The notes under the pieces are model-generated. The model saw nothing but the letters and a program-made list of their open reading frames with translations, was not told where the DNA came from and made no database searches. DNA of 64,000 bases from Erinaceus europaeus (lineage: Eukaryota; Chordata; Mammalia; Eulipotyphla; Erinaceidae): the NCBI RefSeq assembly GCF_950295315.1, contig NC_080168.1:64937838-65001837 (forward strand), given 5' to 3'. Numbering within the stretch: position 1 is the first letter of the stretch; every line of letters starts with the position of its first letter. Shown here piece by piece: positions 11,862-23,430 of this stretch. A program made the translations under genes and the position numbers.

Positions 11862-12345
11862 TTTTTTTTTTGGAAAGTTAACGGGTTTACAGTACAGTTG
11901 TTGCCACATGATTTCTCATCTCACCAACACAGTCTCCAAAATATTCTCACCCCAAAACTAAGTCTATTATATGTACCAGGACAAGAAAGCATCTTCCTCT
12001 CCCATCTTCCTTCCCCAGAGTCCTTTGTTTTTGGTGCAATACATCAAACTAGTCCACGTCTTACTTTGTTTCCCCTGTTCAGGTTTCTTAAGTTCTGCCC
12101 ATGAGTGAGATCATCCCTCCTGACTTATCTCACTTAACACCATTCCTTCAATCTCCATCAAGATGAGATGACAGTAACTTCATCATAGCTGAACAGAATT
12201 TTTGACTTGTATTTCCAGTTGAACCCAATATCAGTGTACCTTGGGACTGATTCATGAACCTCACTATTCTAATCACCATGGTTTTTCATACTCATTTTTG
12301 CATGTGTGGATTATTACCTTCTACTAGAACATATTAATCATAGTT
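11862..12345 (-). mobile_element. Old L1 3'-end fragment
   Basis: A T run is followed by GCCCATGAGTGAGATCATCC, TGACTTATCTCACTTAACAC and CATCATAGCTGAACAG. These are minus-strand equivalents of the L1 3' segment seen on the + strand near 62.38-62.50 kb (GTTAGGTGAGCTAAGTCAG, GATGATCCCACTCATA). Divergence is high. Confidence 0.55.
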
Positions 12346-12754
12346 TCTTTGCCATTTTACAGCAATTTTAGTATCTCCTTTTTATTCCTCTGTGGGGATA
12401 CGGACCATGTAAAATTAACTTTGTTGCCTACTTCGCTTTTCAGGGTGCTTATTCATTTAAGACTTAGTGTGACTAATATATTCAACACTTTGCTTTTGTT
12501 GTCAATATTTTTGCATTCCTGTGGTTCACATTTTCCTTCTCTTATGTATTTTGTGCTGAAAATGAAAATATCTTGTCTGGGGTGGAGCTTAGCCACTCAA
12601 CCAAATGAACATGCTGTCCTTCTGCTCTTAATTTTAGTGGTTAACTCACTTTCCTAGTTGTATTAACACAAAGATTTTTACATTTGCTCTTTGATTATGT
12701 ATTTCCACTGTAATAACCCTTGCACTTCTCCACAAACATGTAGCCTGTTCATTC
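12346..12754. other. Unclassified AT-rich stretch
   Basis: May include more old L1. Nothing definite. Confidence 0.3.
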
Positions 12755-12940
12755 TTATCTTCCAGGTCCTTGCACATGGTAAATTTGTGTTAAGCTAGGG
12801 TGTGCTACCACTTAGCCCCATAACTTTTTTTTTTTTTACTATTTATTCACTCACTGAATAGAGACAAAAACAGATTGAAAGGAAAGATAAGAGGGAGACA
12901 CCTGCAGCATTGCTTCCCCCATGGTTTCACCTCACTCTGT
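12755..12940 (-). mobile_element. Two decayed SINE fragments
   Basis: The left part is a SINE head on the minus strand (TCCTTGCACATGG to CTACCACTTAGCCCC). The right part is a SINE 3' half (TAGAGACAAAAACAGATTG to CACCTGCAGCATTGCTTC). They meet at a T run. Confidence 0.6.
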
Positions 12941-12966
12941 TCCACGTTTTTGTTTTCTTTTTTGTC

Positions 12967-13253
12967 CCTCCAGGATTATTGCTGGGGCTTGGTGCTGCAC
13001 TGAACTACGAATCCACTGCTCCTGGAGGCTATTTTTTTCCCTTTTGTTGCCCTTGTTTATCGTTATTGTTATTGCTGTCATTGTTGGATAGGACAGAGAA
13101 ATTGAGAGAGGAGGGAAAGATGGGGAGAGAAAGACGGACATCTGCAGACCTTCTTCACTTGTGAAGCAACCCCCCTGCAGATGGGGAGCTTGAACTGGGA
13201 TCTTGTGCTTGGTGCCATGTGCACTTAACTTGCTATGCTACCGCCCGACCCCC
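12967..13253 (-). mobile_element. Type A-long SINE
   Basis: Starts on the left with CCTCCAGGATTATTGCTGGG, then GGAGGC closing the 3' domain, TTTTGTTGCCCTTG, the body, and ends CTACCGCCCGACCCC. The 3' domain arms CCTCCAGG and CCTGGAGG are intact. Confidence 0.92.
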
Positions 13254-14020
13254 TCTATTCCATTTTTCTATCCAGTGAGTCTTTGATCATGGATTTCGTT
13301 TAAAATCTATTCTTACATATTAAGTTGAGATTTATATTTCTCCAGAGTTGCCGAAAATTCCTAAATTCTTTCTCTTCTAGATCTGCATCATTGCTTGGTC
13401 ATCCCAGTATTGAGAATTCCCTAGTTTGACCCATTTGTTCTAATTTCTGTTGCTGGTCTACAGGCAGCACTGAGTTCTGTTTTGTGTGTGAGCTGCAGGT
13501 GGAGGTAAGCAGTTTTGAAGAACTGATAGTATTATGGTGCCTGATGGCCCTTTACAGAGCCCTTGTTTGGGGTGGGGGAAAGGAGCTCAGATCTTCTCCT
13601 CTTCCCAGATTATTTCTTGAAAATGAGAACTCAGCTGTTAGGTTCAAGTCTCCTTCCCAACTGTAGGGCAGTCTGACTTTGATCACCAGGGTCTCTATGG
13701 CCGTGGGACATCTTATAGTTGTTGGTTCCCTTGCCTACCACAAGGGTACAATATTCAGTTCCAAGTCCTCATAGAAGCCTGTGGTTCTTTCTGCAGGGGC
13801 TCCACCAAGTGGACTTGAAGCAATTGCAAATACAGTGCCTCTCCCTCCCCTTCTGCTCCTGCTGTCCACACAGTCACTAACCTACAAATAGTGAGTGCTG
13901 TTTCTTCCTAGACCAGAACTCCCAGTTCCTCCCTGGTGAAGTTCTTAAACTCCACCCCAGGAGTTCTTTCTAAGGCAGACAGCAGGTGTTGAATAAACTT
14001 TTGATTCATAAAAATAAAAT
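13254..14020. other. Unique non-coding stretch
   Basis: No feature recognised. Confidence 0.35.
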
Positions 14021-14029
14021 GATACCATC

Positions 14030-14288
14030 GGGAGTTGGGCTGTAGTACAGTGGGTTAAGTGCACGTGGTGCGAAGCGCAAGGGCCGGCGTGAGGATCCTG
14101 GTTCGAGCCCCTGGCTCCCGATCTACAGGGGGGTCGCTTCACAAGTGGTGAAACAGGTCTGCAGGAGTCTTTCTCTCCCCCTCCTCTCTCCATTTCTCTC
14201 TAACAATGACAACGTCAATAACAACAACAACTACTACAATAATAAAAAACAAGGGCAACAAAAGGGAAAATAAATTTTTTAAGAAAAG
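14030..14288 (+). mobile_element. Type A SINE with TSD
   Basis: Starts GGGAGTTGGGCTGTAGTACAG, with GGTTCGAGCCCC intact as B box. GATACCATC flanks it at 14021-14029 and 14289-14297. Confidence 0.93.
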
Positions 14289-14709
14289 GATACCATCAAC
14301 ACTTTCAGACTCTTAACTCCATTTCTCAGATCACATGCTCATCAGTCTCAGAATTTATTCAAACCTAAGGAACCTTATATAGTCAAGCTTTACAAACTTG
14401 GATTATTCCATATCTCCTATTGTATTGAAGAATTTATATTTTTGCAGGCTCGGGTCTGCTTGCATAGCTGAAAACCAGTTCTTAAATATAGTACATACAT
14501 AAATTATCAAAGTATAAGTACCCTTAGAAATGAGATTGTACCACTAAATCAGTGTACTCTTAACGGCCTTCTAAAGATACTGTACTTAATTATTATGTGA
14601 AATCTATGATACTTAATGATTCAAAAGGGTTCTGCTCACTTTAGAAATGTCATCTTTTCTTCTACCACAGTTTTCTACCAAAACCAGTTTGGATTTAAAG
14701 TATTAGCCT
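14289..14709. other. Unique non-coding stretch
   Basis: No feature recognised. Confidence 0.35.
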
Positions 14710-14830
14710 TGGGGTGGGGATTGATAGCAAAACAGTTATGCAAACAAACTCTCACGCCTGAGTCTCTAAAGTCTAGGGTTCAATCTTCCACACCATCATA
14801 AGTCAGATGAGCAGTGCTCTGGTAAAATAA
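14710..14830 (+). mobile_element. Type C SINE
   Basis: GGGGTGGGGATTGATAGCAA, GGTTCAATCTTCC and GAGCAGTGCTCTGGTAAAAT mark the short poly(A)-tailed family. Confidence 0.8.
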
Positions 14831-14913
14831 ATATAAATTTGTCTTTTTCATTATGATCATACATTGCAACCACAAAGGCCAAGTTTAAGTGCTCAATTAA
14901 TAGTTATTGTTAC

Positions 14914-15116
14914 AGGGCCAGGTGGTGGTGCACCTGGTTGAGCGCACATATAACAATGCGCAGGGACCTGGGTTTGAGCCCCCAGTTCCCACCTACTACA
15001 GGGGGGAAGCTTTACGAGTGGCGAAGCAGGGCTGCAGCTGTCTCTGTCTCTCTCCCTATCACCTGCTTCCCTCTTGATTTCTGGCTGTCTCTATCCGATA
15101 CATAAAGGTTAAAAAA
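14914..15116 (+). mobile_element. Type B SINE with 15-bp TSD
   Basis: A clean example of type B from AGGGCCAGGTGGTGGTGCAC to CTGTCTCTATCCGATACATA. AATAGTTATTGTTAC flanks it at 14899-14913 and 15117-15131. Confidence 0.95.
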
Positions 15117-15131
15117 AATAGTTATTGTTAC

Positions 15132-15585
15132 TAAGGAAAGACCTCTTAACTCATTCACTTTGAAGAACCCGTTTCAGTAAGTTTTTGTGAAAGCATATGT
15201 TTATTACACAAAGTCAAACAAAAATCTTGTCAGAAGGGAGGTTCTGTAGAAGCCGGAACTCATTATCAATCAGAAGAAGCCAATTAATGCAGTTAATCAT
15301 TGCATAAGAATGCTCCCAAATGTCATCTCTGATGCTGTATTTTATTTTATTTTTATGGTCTAACAGTAACGGTGTGGTCTACATCACATTTCAAATGGAA
15401 CTAATCACAGCAAATCATATGTTTGAGTTCTGAAGCTATAAAAATTTTAGATATTCTTGATATACTCATTCAAGTGCTATGACTATTGCTGAAATGAACA
15501 CTAGTGACTACAGTGGTTAGTAATAGAACATAAGTGATTCTGAACTATTTTACAGATGGGTGAAGTACACTACTGAACAAACATG
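15132..15585. other. Unique non-coding stretch
   Basis: No feature recognised. Confidence 0.35.
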
Positions 15586-15593
15586 TTTTCCTA

Positions 15594-15793
15594 GGGGCCA
15601 GGTGGTGGTGCAACTGGTTGAGCACACGTTATGGTGTGTGAGGACCTAGGTTTGAGCCTCTGGTCCCCACCTGCAGGGGGAAAGCTTTGTGAATGGTGAA
15701 GCAGGGCTGCAAGCGTATCTCTGTCTCTCTCCCTATCTCCCTTTACCCTCTTGATTTCTGGCTGTCTCTATCCAATAAAGATAAAAATTAAAA
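15594..15793 (+). mobile_element. Type B SINE with 8-bp TSD
   Basis: GGGGCCAGGTGGTGGTGCAA to CTGTCTCTATCCAATAAAG. TTTTCCTA flanks both ends. Confidence 0.93.
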
Positions 15794-15999
15794 TTTTCCT
15801 AAAAATCCTACATTGACAAAATTTTGCAATTTGAAATATTTAATGTTTATGCCAACACAGTCTTCTACTGCATAGAGATCATTTATCCTGTTTACTAACA
15901 AGTGCTTGCAGAGTATTTACATGCTAGATAGCTACTATAAACAAATCTAGATTCATTCTAAAGATCCCTGTGTATGGGATATGTGGAGAAAGGAGTAGT

Positions 16000-16125
16000 T
16001 GCCAAGTTTCTGGATTAGAACTCTGGTGGTTATGGCTGAGGTTGTGTGGAAGTATACCCCTGTCATCCTGCACTCTTACTATCTTGTAAGCCATTATGAA
16101 ATCATTAATAAAAATGGAGAACATA
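16000..16125 (+). mobile_element. L1 3'-end fragment
   Basis: GAACTCTGGTGGTTATGG, GAAGTATACCCCTGTCATCC and ATCATTAATAAAAATGG match the 3' ends of the L1 pieces near 24.3, 31.1 and 62.8 kb (TACCCCT plus a T-rich stretch). Confidence 0.6.
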
Positions 16126-16261
16126 AATTAGAAACACTGCATTATATAATTTAGTGTATTATGACTGACATGTTATTCAACCTTTGGTTGTTGTGAGTCT
16201 GCAAAGAAAGGGATGTCACAAGACAGTGTTGTTACATTTTATGTGCATTTAACATAACAAC

Positions 16262-16489
16262 AATACGTTCATGCCTTCTGTAAGGTTTTTGCTAAAAAAA
16301 ATAAATAAATAAAATGCAGAAGTATTTAGTTGATTCAGAAAAGAGGATACATGCCTAAGAAGAAAACAGTCATAAAACCACCCTGAATTCATTGCTTCCC
16401 CACCACTAAGAGGTAAACTATTTCCGAGGAAGAGATAAATTATATAATTAAATACGTTCATGCCTTCTGTAAGGTTTTGCTAAAAAAAT
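16262..16489 (+). repeat. Direct repeat of about 39 bp, 189 bp apart
   Basis: AATACGTTCATGCCTTCTGT followed by AAGGTTTTGCTAAAAAA occurs at 16262-16300 and 16451-16489, differing by one T in a T run. Confidence 0.9.
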
Positions 16490-16499
16490 AATAATAACA

Positions 16500-16765
16500 C
16501 AATAAACGAATGCATACCAGATGATTTCACTTATAGGTGGGACTGAAGAAACAAGGAGAGAAAGGGGACATCCAGGGTGAAACGGGGACTAGGCATGGTT
16601 TGCAGCAGCACAGCTAAGGGCTCTGAAGGGAGTAGGGGAGAGGGTGGATGGTGGAGGAGAACTGAAGTTGACAATGAGAGTGGTATGTCGACATTTATCG
16701 TAGGGAGATGAGACACTACTCATTACATCTGTCCTGTAATCATTGTTCCCTAATAAAATGACAAA
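16500..16765 (+). mobile_element. L1 3'UTR fragment
   Basis: ATACCAGATGATTTCACTTA, then GGTGGGACTGAAGAAACAAG, a G-rich section and CCTAATAAAATGACAAAAAA. This is the L1 end in an older version than the copy at 59.4-62.9 kb. Confidence 0.7.
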
Positions 16766-18827
16766 AAATGTGCTAAATCAGGAAAATGTTTTCATACAGT
16801 TATAAAACTATAAGCATGGAGAGACCTATATATCCGTTAAAAGACTTATACATATACTTCACTCACGATGTACAACTGAAGAAAAGTCATCCCCATCTGA
16901 TAGTTTAATAGGAGTATAGCTTCTCTGTAGCTATTAACCTAAAGAGATCTTTTTTGAATTAACACCAGTTTTAGAAACTTATTTCAAAAACAACACATGT
17001 AATGCTATAAAGCAACCAAAACTATCAGTAAAAGCAAATTTTGTACTAAGTGAATTTTAAAACCTGCCTTAGTATTATCAAAAATGAATTACCCATGTAG
17101 TATCTGCCAATAGACTTCTTTTTCCTTAAAGTTTTAACAGACATCTGGTGTCTGACATAATTAATCAACATGAACCAGAAAGTCTGACTATCTAGTTTTC
17201 CCATATTCCTCTGCTCAGAAGAAGTAGTACTATCTCCCTTTAGAATCACCTAATCTAGAATGTAAGAAAACTAATGAAACACTAAGTTCTGTAGATCAAG
17301 TGTGAGAAAGAATTTACTGTCTGCACTGAAATGCCTTCTGCCTATGCCTATCTGAGGAGGGCATAACATTCAGGAGAGTGGACACTAAAAGGAACCTTGA
17401 GAATTACCATTTTCTCTTCCCACAGTGACAAATGTTAAGTGGGTCAAAGAATCTGTACAGCATCAATCAGTGTGATTATTCATTTCTTTCTTTAAGAAAC
17501 ATGCAGTTACACTTCAGCTACACTCCTCCCGTGACCCTGATGCCAATAACTGCACATTCAGATTTACCACACAAGAGTCTTGCTCACAGCTCTACCACAT
17601 CAAGACATAGATGGAAGGCCAAAAATGATGAAAGTCTCTGTATCTGAAAAGATTCTTATTTAAGATCTCAGGTGAGCCTATAGAATTGTGGACTCAGGCA
17701 ATCAGACATCAATCAGACCTTCACTTTCTTTTCACTTGCCTTATATTTCTTGAAGTCCTACCAAGAAAGGCTCCAACAGAAAGCAAACAGAGATGACTGC
17801 TTAAGCAGCACCTCTGCTCCACAGGAAACATTTGCTTTAGGTCAACAGTCTCCAGTTCCTATGTAGATTTCTCCGTGTGTTGATAATGTTTTAGTGCTAA
17901 AGCCAAAAGGCAAGTCCATGAACCTAAGTATTAGATAAGATACTGAAACCAAAGTGAGCTGTAAGTAACATATAAGTTCCTTGGTTACAAGCAATAGGAA
18001 CTATATCAAACTAACTTTAGTAAAGTGGGATTTTGCTGGAACTATGCCAGAAACCTGGAGAATTAATGGAAGAATGTACAGTGTAGGCACAAAAAGTAGC
18101 TTTTGGAAATTGAGACACATCAACGTTAGCAGTGGTGGTATTGTGGAAAAACACTTTATCGTTACTAGTAGTAAATAAACTATTTTGTGTTTGTTTCTGC
18201 CTTAATATGTATTCAAGGGAGGGAGCACTACAATTCACCCCTTGTATCACTCTAATCTACTTCCCTCTCTCTTACAATTACAGAGCTATCTATATTAAGT
18301 AGAGGCACTAAGTACCATCCAGATAGAAATATCTAGAATTGTTTTTCAAGACAAATTTTCATGAGAATGAGTAGGGAGGAAAAAAGGAAGCACCAAGTTA
18401 ACCAGATATCTATTCCTTGAAAGTCAGCAGTAGTGTCAAATCTCCATCTGTCAAGGCTACATATAGTTGGAAATGTTTAGTCAAAGCATTCTTTACATCA
18501 AATTCCGTATGTCTAGATGGAAGAACTTGAGTCCTGTTTCTGAGTGATAATGCTTTCACAGGTTCTACACATGCATCAAGACTCTTCCATACACTCATTA
18601 CACTGCTTGCACAGGCCTAAGTAATAACAGCAGAGAGGGCTGCCAGTGGAGAAACAAGCAGAAATGCCAAGAGTTGAGTCTTGGTATTAGAAAGGACAGG
18701 AGTTGCTATAAGAATTAGACATGGAAACTGTTTACTGAAAGCCCTTTGAGCTTCTTTGTTTGTAGTATGTGCGCTCAACACCTGGCCCTGTATATGTACT
18801 TTTTACAGTCACACTTACTTAAGAATA
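16766..18827. other. Unique non-coding stretch
   Basis: No repeat recognised. An acceptor-like TTTTCTCTTCCCACAG ends near 17425, but the sequence after it has only a 15-codon frame, so no exon is called. Confidence 0.4.
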
Positions 18828-19092
18828 TAAGGGGGGGTGGGCGTTAGCGCAGCTGGTTAAGCACACATGGAGCAAAGTGCAAGGACCAGAGTAAGGATTC
18901 CGGTTTGAGCCCCCAGCTCCCCACCTGCAAGGGAGTCACTTCACAAGCAGTGAAGCAGGTCTACAGGTGTCTATCTTTCTCTCCTCCTCTGTCTTCCCCT
19001 CCTCTCTCCATTTCTATCTGTCCTATCAACAACAACAACTACAACAACAATGAAAAACAACGGCAACAAAAGGAAAAATAAATATAAAAAAA
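18828..19092 (+). mobile_element. Type A SINE
   Basis: TGGGCGTTAGCGCAGCTGG, GGTTTGAGCCCCC, CT body, CAACAACAACTACAACAAC and AAATAAAT-like tail. It lies head-to-tail with the next SINE, 15 bases away. Confidence 0.92.
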
Positions 19093-19107
19093 ATTTTTTT
19101 TCAAATC

Positions 19108-19392
19108 GCGAGTCTGGCGGTAGGTAGCACAGCAGGTTAAGCGCAAGTGGCACAAAGCACCAACAACCAGCGTAAAGATGCTGGTTTGAGCCCCCAGCTC
19201 CCCACCTGCAGGGGAGTCACTTCCCAAGCGGTGAAGCAGGTCTGCAGGTGTCTGTCTTTCTCCGTCTTCCCCTCCTTTCTCCATTTCTCTCTGTCCTATC
19301 CAACAACTATGACATCAATAACAATAATACCTACATCAATAAAACAAGGGCAACAAAAGGGAATAAATATTTTTAAAAATCTTTTTAAAAAA
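19108..19392 (+). mobile_element. Type A SINE
   Basis: Begins GAGTCTGGCGGTAGGTAGCA (the GGTA is duplicated in the head), then GGTTTGAGCCCCC, the body and a GGGAATAAATA tail. Confidence 0.92.
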
Positions 19393-20337
19393 ATGCATGT
19401 TCTCCCAGTGCCTACCCCAGCATTCTAGGCATTCACTATCAATTTGTTATGTAAGTGAGGGTGGAGTTCACAGCAAGGACTGAGCCCAGGGTGACTCCTG
19501 TTACTAAAATAGTTGTCCTACTCAGTAAAGTTTGGGTAAAATCTGTATTTACTCTGTTTTATGAAAGACCCCTACACTGCCTCTGTGACTCATAAGTTTT
19601 ATGCTGGAGAAAAATGTGTTGGTGTAGTCCCTGGCTATCATCTTAAGCTGCTATCAGACATCTGTCTCCACCAGTCATGAGCATTACTTGTCACTGGCAG
19701 ATGGACATCATTTTCAGCCATGAGGAAATAATAAAAAGCTCTAAGCTGTAGGGTAATTTAGGATCTTTCACAATGTTTTCAATGAAATTAACCTGCTCTT
19801 TCATTTTTGAAAGGCCTGCCATTAAGCACACACAGGCTTGCAAGTAGATGGATCTGAATACTTAATACCTTGTGCTGATCTTTTTAAATACCTCTGTCAA
19901 CCACTCTTGTCTGTCTCCAGACCCATATCTAGTTGTGTCACATTTCTTTGCCAGTAGCCCCTCTGGATACTCCTAGTATGTCTACAAAGGACTGACTGTA
20001 CTTGCACCAAGTGCATGCACCTCATGAGCTCAGACTACTAGCTTCGTTCTCAATCCATAATATGAAAAATTTTTAGATTAATTGGAAGAATAGTCTTGAA
20101 TACCTTTCATGTCATATATAAGAGGAGAAGGCAAATCCCATGCTGGAAGCAGAGGGAAGGAGGATCTGGATTAGAGTATCTGCTTACAGAGCTCAGAATT
20201 CACGCTGCTCCTCCCCACAACCTGCATCTCCTTCTTCAGTGTTTTGATGTTGACTGAGATGTAGTTACTGTGGCCAGCTATCCAGCACTAGAAGAGGTAT
20301 TACAGAATAAAGCATAAGTTGGTTAAACATGACAAAT
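19393..20337. other. Unique non-coding stretch
   Basis: No feature recognised. Confidence 0.35.
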
Positions 20338-20615
20338 AGGGGGCTGGGTGGCACAAGGATTCGGGTTCGAGCCCCCAGCTCCCCACCTGCAGGGGAGTCG
20401 CTTCACAAGCGGTGAAGCAGGTCTGCAGGGGTCTGTCTTTCTCTCCCCCTTTCTGTCTTTCCCTCCTCTCTACATTTCTCTCTGTCCCGTGTTCAGCAAC
20501 AACAACAACAACAACAAAAAAGAAATGGAAAAAAAAGCCTCCAGGAGCAGTGGATTGGTAGTGCTGGCACCAAGCCCCAATAATAATCCTGGAGGCAAAA
20601 ACAAAACAAAACAAA
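20338..20615 (+). mobile_element. Type A-long SINE lacking its A-box region
   Basis: Reads GGGGGCTGGGTGGCACAAGG directly into ATTCGGGTTCGAGCCC, so about 40 bases containing the A box are missing while the B box is intact. The 3' domain is perfect: GCCTCCAGG at 20537-20545 and CCTGGAGGC at 20588-20596. Confidence 0.92.
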
Positions 20616-21094
20616 ATGAAAACAGGCCAGATGCAGCTTAATGACTTGTTTTAAATAGTTTTATTAAAACATGGCTCTATCCACTTGTCTGCATAGTTCC
20701 TATGAACAAAACAAAGCTGAATGTCAGTGGTCATATGGCCCACAGAGCTTGAAATGTTTAATATCTGGTCCTCTATAAAAAAACATTTTCCAACTTCTGC
20801 TGTATAACCCACGAATCCAACTCAGAGCTGTGAATTAGTTATTAGACCAGAAGTAATTGGCAAATTCATGAATCCAAATCATATGATGCCAGGGGTACAG
20901 ACAACAGAAAGTGCTTCTGAAGTGGGAAGCAGATTTCTTTTGCAGAGGAGCTCATTCAACATATTCAAGTCTGGAAAGGTTCCTTGTCCTGCCTCTTGTC
21001 CTGCCTCTCCCTCCATCCTGTGCCAAGTCACAGAGAAGCTACAGCTTACACAGAAAATAAGAGGAATTCAGTATAAAGGCACAGGGTGGGATAC
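20616..21094. other. Unique non-coding stretch
   Basis: No feature recognised. Confidence 0.3.
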
Positions 21095-21300
21095 ACTGCA
21101 CCCAAGTACCTGGGGTAAGATGGGGGTGGGTAGAGAGGGCCTTGGCATCCAGGTGCATGGTGATGATGGCAAAGGCCCTGAACTGGGGCCTACTGTGTTC
21201 TACAGACATTTCTCATGGTCAAAGGGGGAACTGTAACCATGGCAACAACTGTACTATAAACCTCACCCCCTCAATAAAATTAGAAACAGAGCAAAACAAA
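21095..21300 (+). mobile_element. L1 3'UTR fragment
   Basis: CCTACTGTGTTCTACAGACA, CATGGCAACAACTGTACTAT and CCCCTCAATAAAATTAGAAA run parallel to the L1 3'UTR pieces near 28.5 and 29.95 kb (TTTTGCAGACACC, CAACAACTGCACTGTGAAC, CCCCACC). Confidence 0.6.
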
Positions 21301-21344
21301 GTTGTGGGGGGTGGGTTGGGAGGGGAAAAAGAAAACGGAATATT

Positions 21345-21494
21345 AAGCAGGGCCGAGAGGTGGGGCAAGGATCCAGGTTTCAGCCTATGAGGGGTAGGGG
21401 TGGCCTTCATGTGTGAAGCAGTGCTGCACAACCTCTAACTCTCTCCCTCATCTCAAGTTCTCTCCTGTCAAGTTAAAAAAAAAAAAAAAAAAAA
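21345..21494 (+). mobile_element. Decayed SINE
   Basis: GGGCCGAGAGGTGGGGCAAGG, a CAGGTTTCAGCC box and GTGAAGCAGTGCTGCAC precede a CT-rich body and a long A run. Confidence 0.6.
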
Positions 21495-21509
21495 ACAGGA
21501 GGATGAGAA

Positions 21510-21600
21510 AGAAGAGGGGAAAAGGGTGCCAGAAGCAGTGACCTCATCATACAGGCACCAAGCCCCACTGATAACCCTGGTAGCAATAAAAAATAAGTAA
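21510..21600 (+). mobile_element. Isolated 3' domain of a type A-long SINE
   Basis: AGAAGCAGTGACCTCATCAT, GGCACCAAGCCCCACTGATA and CCCTGGTAGCAATAAAAA match only the extra 3' domain, with a short GA-rich stretch before it. It is a strongly 5'-truncated copy. Confidence 0.75.
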
Positions 21601-21616
21601 ATTAAAAACTCTTTGG

Positions 21617-21940
21617 GGGGCCAGGTGGTAGCACAAAGCACAAGGACTGGCGTAAGAATCCCGGTTCGAGCCCCCAGCTCCCCACCTGCAAGGGGAGTCT
21701 TCCCACCTGCAAAGGGAGTCGCTTCACAGGCAATGAAGCAGGTCTTCAGATGTCTATCTTTCTCTCCCCATCTTCCCCTCCTCTCTCCCTTTCTTTCTGT
21801 CCTATCCAACAACAACGACAACAATAACAACGATAAACAACAAGGGCAACAAAAGGGGAGAAATAGCCTTCAGGAGCAGTGAATTCATAGTACAGGGAAC
21901 AAGCCCCAGCAATAACACTAGAGGCAAAAAAAAAAAAACC
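21617..21940 (+). mobile_element. Type A-long SINE with A-box deletion
   Basis: Reads GGGGCCAGGTGGTAGCACAA straight into AGCACAAGGACTGG, skipping GCGGGTTAAGCGCACGTGG. The B box GGTTCGAGCCCC is intact. A short segment (TCCCCACCTGCAAGGGGAGT) is partly duplicated. The 3' domain and poly(A) are present. Confidence 0.9.
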
Positions 21941-21945
21941 AAAAA

Positions 21946-23104
21946 CCTGATTTGTTTATGCTGATTACCAATTACATTTTCATATATAACATGATTATTA
22001 TATGATAAGACATATACTCAACTACTTCCTTTAAAAATGAATATAAATTATAACAATTCTACACAAAGCCTTTTCAGAAAGGGAGCATACCTGTACACCT
22101 GCTCCAGTCAGGCATAATATACACCATCTCAGACCAACTTTCCTCACCCCTCACCATGACACCCCCAAGTGGAACCACTCTGCTGCATGAGGAACACACT
22201 GTGGAGATGAAATGCAGAGAAGTGAGCATGTTCTAATAAGTACAGAATATTTTGGCCTGGAAGGATAGTCTTCTGACACTGAAGTTAAACATGTCCAAGA
22301 ACTTTTTGTACTATCAGTAATGTGCTTTGACATGTTTAGCAGGAAAGCCTTCAGGGGCTGATATTCCCTTCTTCCGAAAATGGAGGGGCAGGGCTTACCT
22401 TTATGAAAAAGTTCATGATTAAAATAACCATCTGTTGAGGTTTCACTAGAATCTCCATTAGTCAGTTGTACAAATGTGGCCAGGCAAGGAGATGTGTAGA
22501 GTGATTCTGCATAAGCCTTTGCTCTGCCATTACCCGAGCCTCTAAGTAACTTTAGTTTTTGTGTTGTTCACTCATGTCTATGTTTGTCTGTGCTTCAAAG
22601 TCATGGTAACACTCACAAATATGTATGTATTCTGCATAATCTATGAACATACAAGAAAATACTTTGAAAAGTATCAGGTCTCTTATTTCTTAGAGTTATT
22701 TCCCCATCCTAATTTCTTTGTTTTACTTCATATTATATGTTTTTAAATTACTTAAAGCAAACAAACAAAAAAGAGGTCATTACAATCCTTGTTCCCAAAT
22801 GTTTAGTTTGGCATCTGATGCAAGGCCTCAATTGCAGGCTGAAGTGCCAGAAGCTCAAGCTGGAAACAAGAATGTGGTGGGCAGACTTGAGATCCGTATT
22901 CAGAAAGAGTGTTTATATTTTCCCAAGGGCCTCATTAACTAGAGTCCAAGTCCTGACTGTGACCACCACATCTTTGTACACTGACTTTTCTGTTTTGTGG
23001 AGTATCATTTTATATGTGCACATCTCCAAGAAACCTTTTCTATCACCCTGAAGTCACTAAAGGTCTGAAGTACTGTTCTGTTAATATCTCAAGGCACATA
23101 TTCA
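21946..23104. other. Unique non-coding stretch
   Basis: No feature recognised. Confidence 0.35.
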
Positions 23105-23290
23105 CAGTGTCAAAATTAGAAACAATGGAAATGTCCATCAGGAGAATCTGGCTAAATAAATTATTTTACAGTAGAGAACAGCAAGCATTAAAAAAGTTTA
23201 TACTTATTGATATGGCTATAAAAATTCTGAATCATAAGATTCTGTGTGTTTAAAAATATGTTGCCAAAAGGTTTTCTGCATATAAGATTT
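23105..23290 (+). mobile_element. Ancient L1-type 3' fragment
   Basis: GAAACAATGGAAATGTCCAT, GGCTAAATAAATTATTTTAC and the following TATTGATATGG order is the conserved end of ancient mammalian L1/HAL1-type ORF2, now well diverged. Confidence 0.6.
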
Positions 23291-23430
23291 ATTCACATAA
23301 GCAAAAGACAAAAGTCATAATAGTATTCTCTGGGAGGGGGAGCCCTGAGAAAATTTGCTTTCTGATTTATATTTGCTTAAATATACAGTATGTCTTAGCT
23401 TCCAATTTAAATAGTGTATTCTTTTGTGTC

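Noticed and set aside
17410..17475. Acceptor-like TTTTCTCTTCCCACAG as an exon start
   Set aside because: The best following frame is 15 codons to a stop, with no donor and no recognisable peptide.
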